From Rattus norvegicus (Eukaryota; Chordata; Mammalia; Rodentia; Muridae), in contig NC_086023.1 of the NCBI RefSeq assembly GCF_036323735.1, forward strand, positions 15,487,501 to 15,551,500: a DNA stretch of 64,000 nucleotides. The letters run 5' to 3'. Both the position numbers and the translations under genes were made by a program. Within the stretch, counting starts at the first letter, position 1; each line of letters begins with the position of its first letter. Positions 46,441 through 56,617 of the stretch are shown here, in pieces. Below the pieces are notes generated by a model. The model made no database searches. It was not told where the DNA came from and saw nothing but the letters and a program-made list of their open reading frames with translations.

Positions 46441-46816
46441 AAGGTCTTGTTTATTGGGATGAACTTTACAGCTTTTAAGGCTTTCAGGTAGGGGGAGTGA
46501 CCTTGGTGAAATATTAAGGAGGGGGAGATGAGGGTATAGGCAGTGATAGCTGGAGGCAAAGAAGTCAGGCGATGAGGTCAGGTGGTGGAGACACTGGGTG
46601 TTGACTGAGGATATAACTGGTATCTGCTAAGGGAGCTGAGGCATCCTTTAATGTTATCTTCCTGTGCCGTAAATTCATGGGAGAGGCTTTGTCCAACAAT
46701 CTTAAGACTTATGGCAGTCATCTTAGGGGTGAGTCTCTGTGGCCAAACAGCCCAGAGTCACTTTGAACCATGCAGTCAAAAAGCGGCTAGGCCCAAATCC
46801 AATATGGCTCCGTGCA
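46441..46816 (-). repeat. ERV 5' LTR, U3/R part
   Basis: On the minus strand this begins TGCACGGAGCC at 46816. It contains the U3 segment (46816-46599) that is repeated inverted at 37948-38166, and an AATAAA poly(A) signal (complement at 46450-46455). The LTR then runs into the TSD and resumes at 40188. Its first bases resemble those of the solo LTR at 56145-56611 ('..TATTGGATTTGGGCC'). Confidence 0.92.
46450..46455 (-). promoter_or_regulatory. Polyadenylation signal AATAAA of the ERV LTR
   Basis: The minus strand reads 'cccaataaacaagacc', which is suitable for the R region. The original cleavage site would lie beyond, near where the L1 inserted. Confidence 0.75.
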
Positions 46817-46822
46817 TGATAG
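46817..46822. repeat. Target-site duplication TGATAG, right copy (class II ERV)
   Basis: Matches 37942-37947. After it the old L1 resumes ('tatacttttgtgacccc', compare 'tatatttaagtgatccc' in the young copies). Confidence 0.92.
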
Positions 46823-48605
46823 TATACTTTTGTGACCCCCAAAGTACCAACAGACAATTACTGAGCCTGATAAACAACTTCAGCAAAGTGGCTGGGTATA
46901 AAATTAACTCACATTAATTGTATAACTGGTCCTAAGTCCAGTTATACAATTGTATATTACCACTAACATATGAGTGTTACTAATACTCCTTTAGGGATAT
47001 ATGTCATGCTGGTCATTGTTGTGGTTCTATCTACTCAAAGGATAACCATGCTGAGAAAGAAATTAGGGAAATGACACCCTTCACAACAGTTCCAAATAAC
47101 ATAAAATATCTTGGTGTGACTCTTAGCAAGCAAGTGAAAGATCTGTATGACAAGAACATCAGTCTCTGAAGAAAGAAATTGAAGAAGATCTCAGAAAATG
47201 GAAAGACCTCCCATGCTCATGGATTGACCAGATTACTATAGTAAAAATGGTCATCATGCCAAAAGCAATCTACAAATTCAATGCAATCCCCATCAAAATT
47301 CCAACTCAATTCTTCATAGGGCTAGAAAGAGCAATTTTCATATTCATTTGGAATAACAAAAATCCCACAACAGTTAAAGCTGTCCTCCACAATAAAAGAA
47401 CTTCTGGAGGACTCACCATTCCTGACTTCAAGTAGTATTACAGAGCAATAGTCATAGAAATTGTAAGGTATTGGTACAGAGACAGGCAGGTAAATAAGTG
47501 GAATAGAATTGAAGGCTGAGAAATGAACCCACACACCCATGGTCACTTGATCTTTGACAAAGGAGCTAAAACCATGCAGTGGAAAAAAGCATTTTCAACA
47601 AATGGTGCTGATTCAACTGGAGGTTAGCATGTAGAAGAATGCTTATCAATCCATTCTTATCACCCTGTACAAAGCTTAAGTCTAAGTGGATCAAAAACCC
47701 CCACATCAAACCAGATACACTCAAACTAATAGAAGAAAAAGTTGGGAAGAGTCTTGAACACATGGGCACTGGGAAAAATTTCCTGAACAAAACACCAATG
47801 ACTTATGCTTGAAGATCAAGAATTGACAAACGGGACCTCATAAAACTACACAGCTTCTTTAAGGCAAAGAACACTGTCAATAGGACAAAATGGTAATCGA
47901 CAGATTGGGAAAAGATCTTTACCAATCCTACATCAGACAGAGTATTAATATCAAATATATAGAAAGAACTCAAGAAGTTAGACTCAAGAGAATCAAATAA
48001 CACTATTAAAAATGGGGTACAGAGCTAAACAAAGAATTCTCAGCTGAGGAATATTGAATGATTGAGAAGTACCTAAACAAATGTTCAACATCCTTAGTCG
48101 TCAGGGAAATGCAAAACAAAACAACCCTGAGATTCTACCTCACCCCAGACAGAATGGCTAAGATCGAAACTTAGATGACAACAGATGCTGGCAAGGATGT
48201 GGAGAAAGAGGAACTCTCCTCCACTGCTGGTGGGATTGCAAGCTGGTACAACCACTCTGGAAATAAGTCTGGAGTTTCCTCAGAAAATTGGATGTAGCAG
48301 TACCTGAGTTCCCAGCATATACCCAAATTATGCTCCAACATACAACAAATACACATGTTCCACTACATTCATAGCAGACTTATTTATAATAGGCAGAAAC
48401 TGGAAATAACCCGATGCCCTTCAACAGAGGAATGTATACAGAAAATGTAGTATATCCACACAATGGAGTACTACTCAGCTATCAAAAGCAATGACTTCAT
48501 GAAATTCATAGGCAAATGGATGGAACTAGAAAATATCATCCTCAGTGAGGCAACCAAATCACAAAAGAAAAACATTGTATGCACTCATTGATAATTTCCT
48601 ATTAG
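46823..48605 (+). pseudogene. L1 ORF2 remnant, second part (old L1)
   Basis: It continues the reverse transcriptase and C-terminal region of the old L1 after the ERV. It is interrupted at 46917-47033 by a 100-bp filler. The readable pieces include 47247-47435 ('MPKAIYKFNAIPIKIPTQFF') and the Cys-rich end region near 48180-48260. Several stops and shifts are present. Confidence 0.88.
46928..47027 (+). repeat. 100-bp exact duplicate of 50427-50526, inserted in L1
   Basis: From 'ggtcctaagtcc' to 'gttgtggttc' the two segments are identical base for base. Here the segment replaces about 25-30 bp of L1 between 'aaaattaactca' and 'ctactcaaaggataacc'. The short lead-in 'cattaattgtataact' may be further filler. 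Confidence 0.95.
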
Positions 48606-49279
48606 CCCAAAAGCTTGAATTACCCAAGGTACAATCCACAGACCACATGAAGCTCAAGAAGTAGGATGATCAGTGTACGGATGCTCCAGTCCTTCTTAAA
48701 TGGTGAAACAAATATAACCATAGGAGGGGTTGTGGAGACAAAGTTTAGAGCAGAGTCTGAAGGAATGACCATTCATAGCCTGCCCCACCAGGGGATCTAG
48801 CCCATATATATAGCCATCTCTTTACAGGCTAAGCCAGAGCATGACAGATACAGAGGTGAATGCTAGCAGCACACCATTGAACTGAGAACAGGGTCCCCAT
48901 TGCCTGAAATGGAGGAAGGATTGAAGGAGCTGAAGGGGCTTGCCACTCCATTAGGACAACAATACCAACCAACCAGGGATCCCAGGGACTAAACCACTAC
49001 CCAAAGACTACTCATGGACAGACTGATTTCTCCAACTGCATGTGTAGCAAAGGATGGCCTTGTTGGGCACCAATGGGAGGAGAAGCCCTTGTTCCTGCCA
49101 GGGTTGGACCTTCCAGTGTAGGGGAATGTCAATGTAGGGATGCAGGAATGGGGGTGGTTAGGGTAGGGGGAACATCCTTGTAGAAGTAGGAGAAAGGGAT
49201 GGGATTGGGGACTTATGGAAGGGAAACCAGAAAAGGGAATAACATTTGAAATGTAAATTAAAAAATATCCAATAAAAAA
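48606..49279 (+). other. 3' UTR and tail of the old L1
   Basis: It follows the Lx/old L1 type 3' UTR, ending 'aaatgtaaattaaaaaatatccaataaaaaa'. It resembles the 3' end at 8171-8910 (reversed) more than the young L1s. Confidence 0.88.
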
Positions 49280-49294
49280 GAAAAGTAACAGCCT
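49280..49294. repeat. Target-site duplication, right copy (old full-length L1)
   Basis: 'gaaaagtaacagcct', one mismatch to 34331-34345. Confidence 0.85.
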
Positions 49295-49594
49295 GTTTAA
49301 AATATACTGCATACATTATATTTTCACTATTAATGTTCAGGTTGCTGGTTTTAAGAATAGTCATAGAATGGTGTTACTATCTCCAAATTCACTTTAGACA
49401 TTTTCCGCATTCTCAGAAGCACCTGTCTATTTATTACTGATCACTCATTGTATCCTTAACATTTGTAGAAATTTTTAAAATTACATATTTATTTTGTGAG
49501 TTTGACAATTTTGCCTACATGTATGTCTATGTACCACATCCAAGTAGTACCTATGTAGACAAGAAAAGCTGATCAAGTACCTTGGAACTCATGT

Positions 49595-49705
49595 AAAGGG
49601 TGATTATTGGTTGTCATGTGTTTTCTGGGAGCCAAATCCGGGTCCTCTACAATGGCAACAAGTGCCCTAAACTGTTCATTCATCTCTCTAGCCCAGACAA
49701 TATTT
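49595..49705 (-). repeat. Diverged B2/B3-type SINE
   Basis: The minus strand reads '...gggctagagagatgaatgaacagtttagggcacttgttgcc...gaggacccggatttggctcccag', the tRNA-derived head of B2/B3. Confidence 0.65.
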
Positions 49706-50426
49706 TAATTAAATATAATTACATTATTTACCTTCTCCCTCTTCTCTTTATTCTCTATTCTTGGCCCCCCTTTTCTTTCAAATTCATGGTCACTTTTTCT
49801 TTAATTGACATTGTTGCAGGCATACACAAATACAACTTTCTACGCTTGTCTGTGTATGTTTTCAAGACCAATTACTTGATATTGGATAACCAATTAGGGG
49901 ACTCATCCTTGGGGAAGACTTTAATTGTCTCTACCACCACTTTGTCTATGGGAGACACCCAGGATATCCCCCCCTTCACATTAGCATGTTGATTGATATG
50001 TTCTGATTTTGATTAGGCTGCCATGTGTATAACTTCCCTATCATTTATAAGAAACACAAACTCGAAGCTGATTCTGATCTTCTGGATCTTACAATCTTCC
50101 CACCCTGATTTTCATAATGTTTCCTGAGATTTAGGTGTTTAGGTTATCTTTTAGAGGTATCAGCTAGGGTTGGGCATCTAATGATCTCTGCATTTTAAAC
50201 ATTCATGGCTTTCTGTTATGGTCTCTGTCTGATACCTAGAGAACTTTAATTGATGAGGATTGAGAGACATATTTGTGAGTGTAAAGATAATTTATAATGT
50301 ACATTTAGATCATACAGGTCTAGTAAAAAGGCAATAATGTGTTCTTCTTTAAGTTCTATGACCTTACTAGCTTTTGATAGTTGGCTAAGTTTCTTACAGA
50401 AGACATTATTTACCACCTGTTGAGTA

Positions 50427-50526
50427 GGTCCTAAGTCCAGTTATACAATTGTATATTACCACTAACATATGAGTGTTACTAATACTCCTTTAGGGATATA
50501 TGTCATGCTGGTCATTGTTGTGGTTC
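50427..50526 (+). repeat. Probable source copy of the 100-bp duplicate
   Basis: Identical to 46928-47027. It lies within a longer block (about 50420-50640, '..gctggtcattgttgtggttcattgttgcag..', '..tagtttgaaatctagtcctcaaagaagaagctttcagg') that I recognise only as a murid interspersed repeat. The source is inferred to be here because the similarity to that repeat continues beyond 50526. Confidence 0.85.
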
Positions 50527-51299
50527 ATTGTTGCAGTTATAAAATTCTGAGGTATGTTGGTTGGTTTCTTCCCTTGACAGCCTGTACAGAACCTGCTGGT
50601 AGTTTGAAATCTAGTCCTCAAAGAAGAAGCTTTCAGGCCAATCAGATTATATTATCTATCGAACCTTATACCATTTTCTTTTGCATGATATATCCATTAG
50701 TCAGTAATAACCTATGTTATGTTAAGATTATATCTTACGATGATTTTAACATATATATACATGTATATATAACAATTGTGCAAGATTAATAACATTTGTA
50801 GGTATTAGTTCTATCAATTGTTAGAAACTAATGCTATAGTCTTGAATTCTTCCTTATTCTCATCATTAATTTTCATCAGATATAACATTTAAACATTAGG
50901 TTTGAGAGTCTTAAAACCCATGTCATGCCTAGTGGCCTCATTTATGGAATTTGCACCATGTAACAGTAAATTTGCTGGGCAAGTGTGGGGACCCCACATA
51001 CTTCAGGTACTTGACTTTGAAAACCAAAGTATAACTAACATGGAACTCTACTCATAAAGTTCCAATGCAAGTTTCCAAGTAAGAAAAGCAATCAGTAGCC
51101 CTTCTCTGCTGTAAGGCCTACAAATCACCATAATAAGCCTGCCAGGAAACATTCAATGGTGCAATAGTCAACGTTTATTTTGTGTGTAGCCAAAGCTGTG
51201 CTACTGAGTTAAAACCTGTTTAATGAGAGGGAATCTATGGCTGGTAATGTAAGTCAAAGGGTGGTGGGCTAAAGACCCTAAAGAAGAACATACACTCTA

Positions 51300-51650
51300 G
51301 TGGATTGAATTTGCTTGGCCCAGCGAGTGACACTATTAAGAGATGTGGTCTTATTGGAGTAGGTGTGCCCTGGTTGGAGAAAGCCTGTTACTATGGGGGT
51401 GAGTAATAGGACCCTGCTCCTAACCACAGGAGCGCTAGTCTTCTCATAGCTGCCTTCAAAACAAGAGGTGGATCTTTCAGCTCCTCCAGCCCCATGTCTG
51501 ACTGGACACTTCCATGTTCCTGCCTTGATGATAATGGACTGAACCTCTGAACCTTTAAACCATCCCCAGTCAAATGTATTCTTTTATAACAGTTGTCTTG
51601 TTCATGGTATCTATTCACAGGAGTAAAACCTTAACTAGGACATACACCAT
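51300..51650. repeat. Rodent medium-reiteration repeat
   Basis: 'gattgaatttgcttggcccagcgagtgacactattaagagatgtgg', 'ccttgatgataatggactgaacctctgaacc' and 'gttgtcttgttcatggtatctattcacaggagtaaaaccttaactagg' are typical. It is the reverse orientation of the copy at 63571-63903. Confidence 0.75.
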
Positions 51651-52052
51651 TATCCTAAATCATATAGTTTCTAATGGTATTCTAAATATACTTAAAACTT
51701 AGAGGTGAGATTATCACTCTGCCTTCATCAACAAAGTTTCTTTTTGTCTTAGATGAAGGCTACTTCAAAGAATCATAACTGATCAAAATGTAGTGAATAA
51801 GTGACAATGGAATTTCTCAATTGGTATAGCATATTTATAGACCAATGCCTACATTTAAGGTTTAAGTATTCTTAATAATAAAAAACACATTAAAATTCAA
51901 AATGTATCAAAAATAACAAGAAATAAAAATTTGAAAATTTAAATGGTAGAGAAAAATAAAGATGTCAGTTACAATAAATATGAAAAGTAGGAATTACTAT
52001 TACAAAGGTTTTTTTCTTTTATATAATTTTGTCATTATGTAATTTGAATAAA

Positions 52053-54760
52053 GGGGATATGGATTGGAAAAGAAGTCAAAATATTGTTAGTCACTGATGA
52101 CAACAAAATATACATAAGTGACCCCAAAATTCTACCAGAGAACTCCAAGAGCTAATAAACACTTTCAGGAAAGTGGCTAAATGCAACATTAACTAAAAAA
52201 AATCAGTATCCCTCCATTAAAACACAATAAATGTGTTGAGAAAGAAATGAAGAAAATACCACCTTTCATAATATAAAACACGTTCGTGTAACTCTAAGCA
52301 AGCAACTGGAATGACAAGAAGTTCAAGTTTCTAAAGAAATTGAAGATATAATAATGTGGAAAGATCTCCCATGCTCATGCTTTGATAGAATTATCATAGT
52401 AAAAGTGGGCATTTTACCAAAAACAATCTACAGATTCAATGTAACCCAATCAGAATTCCAACACATTTTTATAGGCCTTGAGAACACTATTAAACTTTAT
52501 ATGGGAAAACAAAAAACCCAGTTTACTTACAATGATCTTGCACAATAAAAGAAGTTTTAGAGGTATCACTATCCCTGATTTCAATAAAGAGTAATAGTAA
52601 TGAAATCTGTGGTATTAGTATAGAAATTGATAGGATTAATAGGATCAAATCAAAGAGCCAGAAATAAATGCACACATCTACAGACACTTGATTTTGGCAA
52701 AGAAGTCAAAACCATAAAAAGGAGTGCATCCTCAATAAATGGTGCTGGTCTACCTGGATGTCTACATGTAGAAGAATGCAGATAAATCCACATTTGCCAT
52801 CCTGCACAAAACTCAAGTCGAAATGGATCAAAAACCTCAAGATAAAGCCCAAGACACTAAATATAGTAGAGCAGAAAGTTGGGAATAGCCTTGAAAAAGT
52901 AGTGAAAACTTATTTTGTTTCCTTGGTACTAGAGACAACTTCCTGAACAGAATTCCAGTGACTCACGTATTAAGATCAACAATTGATAAATTGGGACTCA
53001 TGAAACTGAACAGCTTCTGGAAGGAAAAGGACACTGTCTTTAGGACAAAATGACAGCCTGCAGATTGGGAAAAATCTTTACTAACCCTTCAACTGACTGA
53101 GGGCTAATATCTGAAGTATATAAACAACCCAAGAAGTTAGACACCAACAATAGAAATAACCCAATTAAAAGTGGAATACAGAACTAAACAGAGAATTCTC
53201 TACAAAGGAATCTTGAATATCCTAGAAATACCTAAGGAAATGTTCAAAGTCTTTAATCATCAGGGAAATACAAATCAAAATGACTCTGATATTTTTCACA
53301 TTAGAGCCATCCAAATGTCTCAGATCAAAATGCAATGGAAAGCACATGGTAGAGAGGGTAGAGAGCAAGTTTTGGTGGGAGTACAAACTTGTACAACCAC
53401 TCTGGAATTCAAATTGTTGGTTTTTCTGAAGATTGAAAATAGTCCTGTCTCAAGACCTAAATACCACTATTGATCATACACCCCAAAGATGCTCCAGGAT
53501 CTCAGAAGGACACTTGCTTAACTATGTCCATCACAGCTTTATTCCTAATAGTCAGAAACTGGAAACAACCTAGATGCCCTCAACTGAAAATGGATAAAGA
53601 AAATGTAGTTCATTTACACAACGGTATACAACTTAGCCATTAAAAACAAGGACATTATTAATTTTGCAGGCAAATGAATGGAACAAGAAAATACCCTGAG
53701 TGAGGTAACACAGTCCCAAAAGGACACACATGGTCTTTACTCACTTAAAAGTGGATACTAGCCATAAAATAAAGGATTACCATGATATAATTAAAAAACC
53801 CAAAGAAGCCAAATAACAAGGAAGGCCCAAAGAAGGATGATTGACTCTTTCTCAGAAGGGGAAACAAAATAGATATCAGTGGTTAATGCAAGGAGGGCAC
53901 TGGGTGGAAGAGGGGATGTGGAGGGGAGAAAGCTGGAGATCATATGTAAGAAGAGCAGGAGAAAGAGAAGGAATTTGATTGTTGCAAGATGGGTGAGGCA
54001 TCAGAAGATCAATGAGGATGACTCTAGCAGAGACTCCTAGCAGTAGGGGATATGAAACCTGAAGTGGCCATTCCCTGTTGTCAGGCAGGACTCCCATTGG
54101 GGAACAAGGATACTAACCCACCCATAAAACCTTCAACCCAAAATGTGTCCTCTTCAAAATGTGAAGGGAGAAAGGTAGAGCAGAAACTGAGGGAAAGTTC
54201 AATCAATGACGGCCTCAAACTGAGACAAATACCATTGGCAAGAGCCAGTTCTAGGTACTATTCATGATACTTTGTTATGCTTTCAGACAGGAAACTAGCA
54301 TAACTGTCCTCTGAAAGGTTCCACCTAGCAGCCAATAGAAAGAGATGGAGAGACTCACACACAAACATTAGATAGAGTTTGGGGAATCTTTCTGAAGGGT
54401 TAGGAGAAGGATTTGGGAACCCAAAGATGACAGGGACTCCAGGGGAATACAAACAGTATCATCTAACTCAGACCCCCGGGGGAATCCCAGAGACTGAATA
54501 ATCAAGCAGAGAGAAAGCATGGATTGAACATAGTTCCCCTGCACATATGTTGCAACTGAGCAGCTTGGTCTTCATGGCTGTCCCCTAATAACTAGAGCAG
54601 GAGCTGTCCCTGAGCCTATTGCTTGCCTGCCTGTGGATTCTGTGCCCCTAAAAGGACTACCTTCTCTGGTTTCAGTGGAGTAGAGGAAGGACTTGAGCGT
54701 CTTGGGAGGAGAGGAAAGGCTGATGTTGGGATGTAAAGTAAATAAATAAGTAAATTTTTA
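52053..54760 (+). mobile_element. Old 5'-truncated L1 fragment
   Basis: It starts inside the reverse-transcriptase region ('gatatggattggaaaagaagtcaaaat') and can be followed through the ORF2 C-terminal part (to about 53765) and a long 3' UTR to 'gtaaagtaaataaataag' near 54745. It is heavily mutated, with stops in all frames; small frames at 52354-52548, 52758-52946 and 53171-53473 are pieces of ORF2. No TSD was recognised. Confidence 0.88.
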
Positions 54761-56138
54761 AAAATGCTTGACTTAAATATTTTCAAAGTACTCAATTTAG
54801 TTTGTATTGAAATTATTAATTTCATTTGCATACAAGTGATTTATTAATTTAAAAATAAATCTTAGAAAACTTCACATATTAAGTGGACAAATAAGATCTA
54901 CTCTTAAACCCTATAACATAATGTTGAAATTATTAGTATTTAACCATTATTTCGAAGTATCCCATATTTCAGTAGATTTTTGTCTCAACCACAAACATGT
55001 TATTTCATCTAGGAACCTGTGTTAGGAGACATTGTGTTTCTGTTAATTCCTTGATGATCAGTGTAAAGAGAGGAAAAGAGATTTTGGTTCACAGTTTCAG
55101 AGTCTCTAGTCCACGAATCAATGCTTTCTTTATTCTGGGCTTGTATTAGGGCAACACAGCCTGACCAAGAAGACAAAAAGATAAGAGACCCCCGTGTCCT
55201 TTGTGAACATGGCCTTTATGAACAGTCTTCTCCCAGTAGGTACCCTGTCCATATGTAACTGTTGAGCTGTTTAAAAACACAGCCACTTTCTGCAGTGTGG
55301 TCTTGGGGAAAAGACCTTTATCCTCTGGGCCTTTGGAAGCCTCTTCTCCAAACCAGAGCTAAATCTATTATGTTTGGTTTTTGTTTTGATTTACACTGAC
55401 AGCGATGTGCTGCTCCTGTCTTCTGAACATCGTCCTGGCAAGGCCTCTGCATGTGAGAAAGTGACTGTTTAACATACTCACCACTGCCGATAGGCAATTG
55501 TGAGCAGTACCATTCCATACAGTTGCTATAAGGTTAGATTTTGTGTTTGGAATGTGGAACAGTGACTGCAAGTCTTTTTTATTACATGGATGCTTTCCTT
55601 GCATTATCTACACAACTGTTATCATCACAGCAGAGTGTGGGCAAAAACCACACCAATCTCTAGATGTCAAAGTGGTCCTGTCGTTTATAAGATTTGTGAG
55701 ATCTATGCAACTACTCCGAAATTACAATTCTTGGGTTGCTTATCAACATTCAATTTGGTGTAGTTGTTGAAGCACATAGGAGTTAGGTCTGTCTGGCTCG
55801 TTCCTTAACCTCCCATGGGAGACAAGAGTTAACCTGGGTACATCTTTTTCATAGACTGTAAAACCAGGAGAGGAAAAAAAACATAATGGGGAATCACAGT
55901 CTTTCACTGCCCCTGGGGAAAACTGAAGATTTTCAGTTGTCAAAATGAGTCATTCAGAAATACGGGGATAGAATAGGGCAATTAGGAGTGATTCAGCCAT
56001 TGAAAGTTATTAATTATTTTAACAGAAAGTAGCAATGTCTGTCCTATGGACACTTTGGCACTATGGAAACTTATTAGCATCATCTAACTTAGGCAGGGGC
56101 TTTGGGATTGAAGGGGAGTGAGGAAGTGAGCAGTCCTA
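54761..56138. other. Non-coding stretch without a firm feature
   Basis: AT-rich at first, then mixed. About 55020-55240 ('agagattttggttcacagtttcagag') resembles the start of a rodent medium-reiteration repeat, but the match is too poor to call. Small frames (66-78 aa) are chance. Confidence 0.45.
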
Positions 56139-56144
56139 GAGACA
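56139..56144. repeat. Target-site duplication GAGACA, left copy (solo LTR)
   Basis: Matches 56612-56617; flanks TG...CA. Confidence 0.88.
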
Positions 56145-56611
56145 TGTCGGCGCCAGCACCGACAAGGCACCGAGAATCGGGCGAAAGCCTGCGGGATGAA
56201 AGAAGCACACACACAGGTTATTCGTGTCAAGCCAGAAGAGGAAGAGAGCTTCTGGTTTCTTTATTGACAAAACTATATATCCAAAGAACACCACTTAGCA
56301 GGTATCTGTCAAGCACAGTGGGGAACCCTGGCTGAGACTTCGGTAACAAAGGACCGACTATGTGGCCTGAATAAATTAGGGAAATAACCAGGAAGGCCAG
56401 CCTAATTCTGACTCAGGTGAGAAGTACCCGGCCAGACTGTTCCCAGTTGGGGACAAAAGGCTTCCACATGCAAGGGCAGGGCTCAGCAGGGGTCAAACCT
56501 TGTTGGAGACCCAGAAGGGTCTTGTTCAGGCTGACAACATTCTGTGAATGTAAACTTCTTGTGCCACACAGTGACAAAGCAACCAGGCCCAAATCCAATA
56601 CAGCTCCCACA
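56145..56611 (-). repeat. Solo LTR of a class II endogenous retrovirus
   Basis: 467 bp, with TG at one end and CA at the other, and a 6-bp direct repeat GAGACA outside. On the minus strand it begins TGTGGGAGCTGTATTGG and has AATAAA with complement at 56260-56265 ('gtcaataaagaaacc'). It ends '...tgtcggtgctggcgccgaca'. The U3 start shares 'tattggatttgggcc' with the LTR of the ERV at 37948-46816, so the two are related but distinct. It is the product of recombination between two LTRs of a former provirus. The frames at 56102-56335 and 56413-56629 lie within it and are not genes. Confidence 0.92.
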
Positions 56612-56617
56612 GAGACA
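56612..56617. repeat. Target-site duplication GAGACA, right copy (solo LTR)
   Basis: Matches 56139-56144. Confidence 0.88.

Larger units (their letters stand above)
37948..46816 (-). mobile_element. Class II endogenous retrovirus, truncated, with inverted U3 ends
   Basis: Minus-strand order: 5' LTR (46816 to 46441, then 40188 to 40080, interrupted by the L1 at 40189-46425), primer-binding site (40077-40059), leader, gag matrix remnant, and the gag capsid region ending near 38167. It then ends in an inverted copy of the first 219 bp of U3 (38166-37948). No nucleocapsid, protease, pol, env or normal 3' LTR is present. Both outer ends are therefore the U3 terminus (TGCACGG... and ...CCGTGCA), directly flanked by the 6-bp TSD. 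The two U3 copies differ at about 3 positions. It is a non-functional fossil. Confidence 0.92.
34346..49279 (+). mobile_element. Old full-length L1, plus strand, split by a nested ERV and L1
   Basis: The 5' UTR starts at 34346, a broken ORF1 lies at 34672-35766, and a broken ORF2 from about 35845 to 37947 is continued after the ERV at 46823 to about 48605. The 3' UTR and A-rich tail end at 49279. Without the nested parts and the 100-bp filler at 46928 it measures about 5.95 kb, a full L1 length. The 15-bp flanking duplication proves that both halves are one insertion. The breaks are numerous, so it is older than the L1s at 16940 and 40189. The 3' UTR lacks the C/G-rich tract of the young copies. 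Confidence 0.93.
49295..51299. other. Non-coding stretch with a B2-like SINE and the donor of the 100-bp duplicate
   Basis: It contains a diverged SINE at about 49595-49705 and the interspersed-repeat-like block around 50420-50640. The 130-aa (49600-49992) and 106-aa (50469-50789) plus frames have no recognisable domain and overlap repeats. Confidence 0.55.

Noticed and set aside
37948..46816. A DNA transposon with long terminal inverted repeats
   Set aside because: The inverted ends are retroviral U3 (TG/CA ends, AATAAA further in), and between them are a tRNA primer site and gag; the 6-bp TSD fits class II integrase. No transposase.
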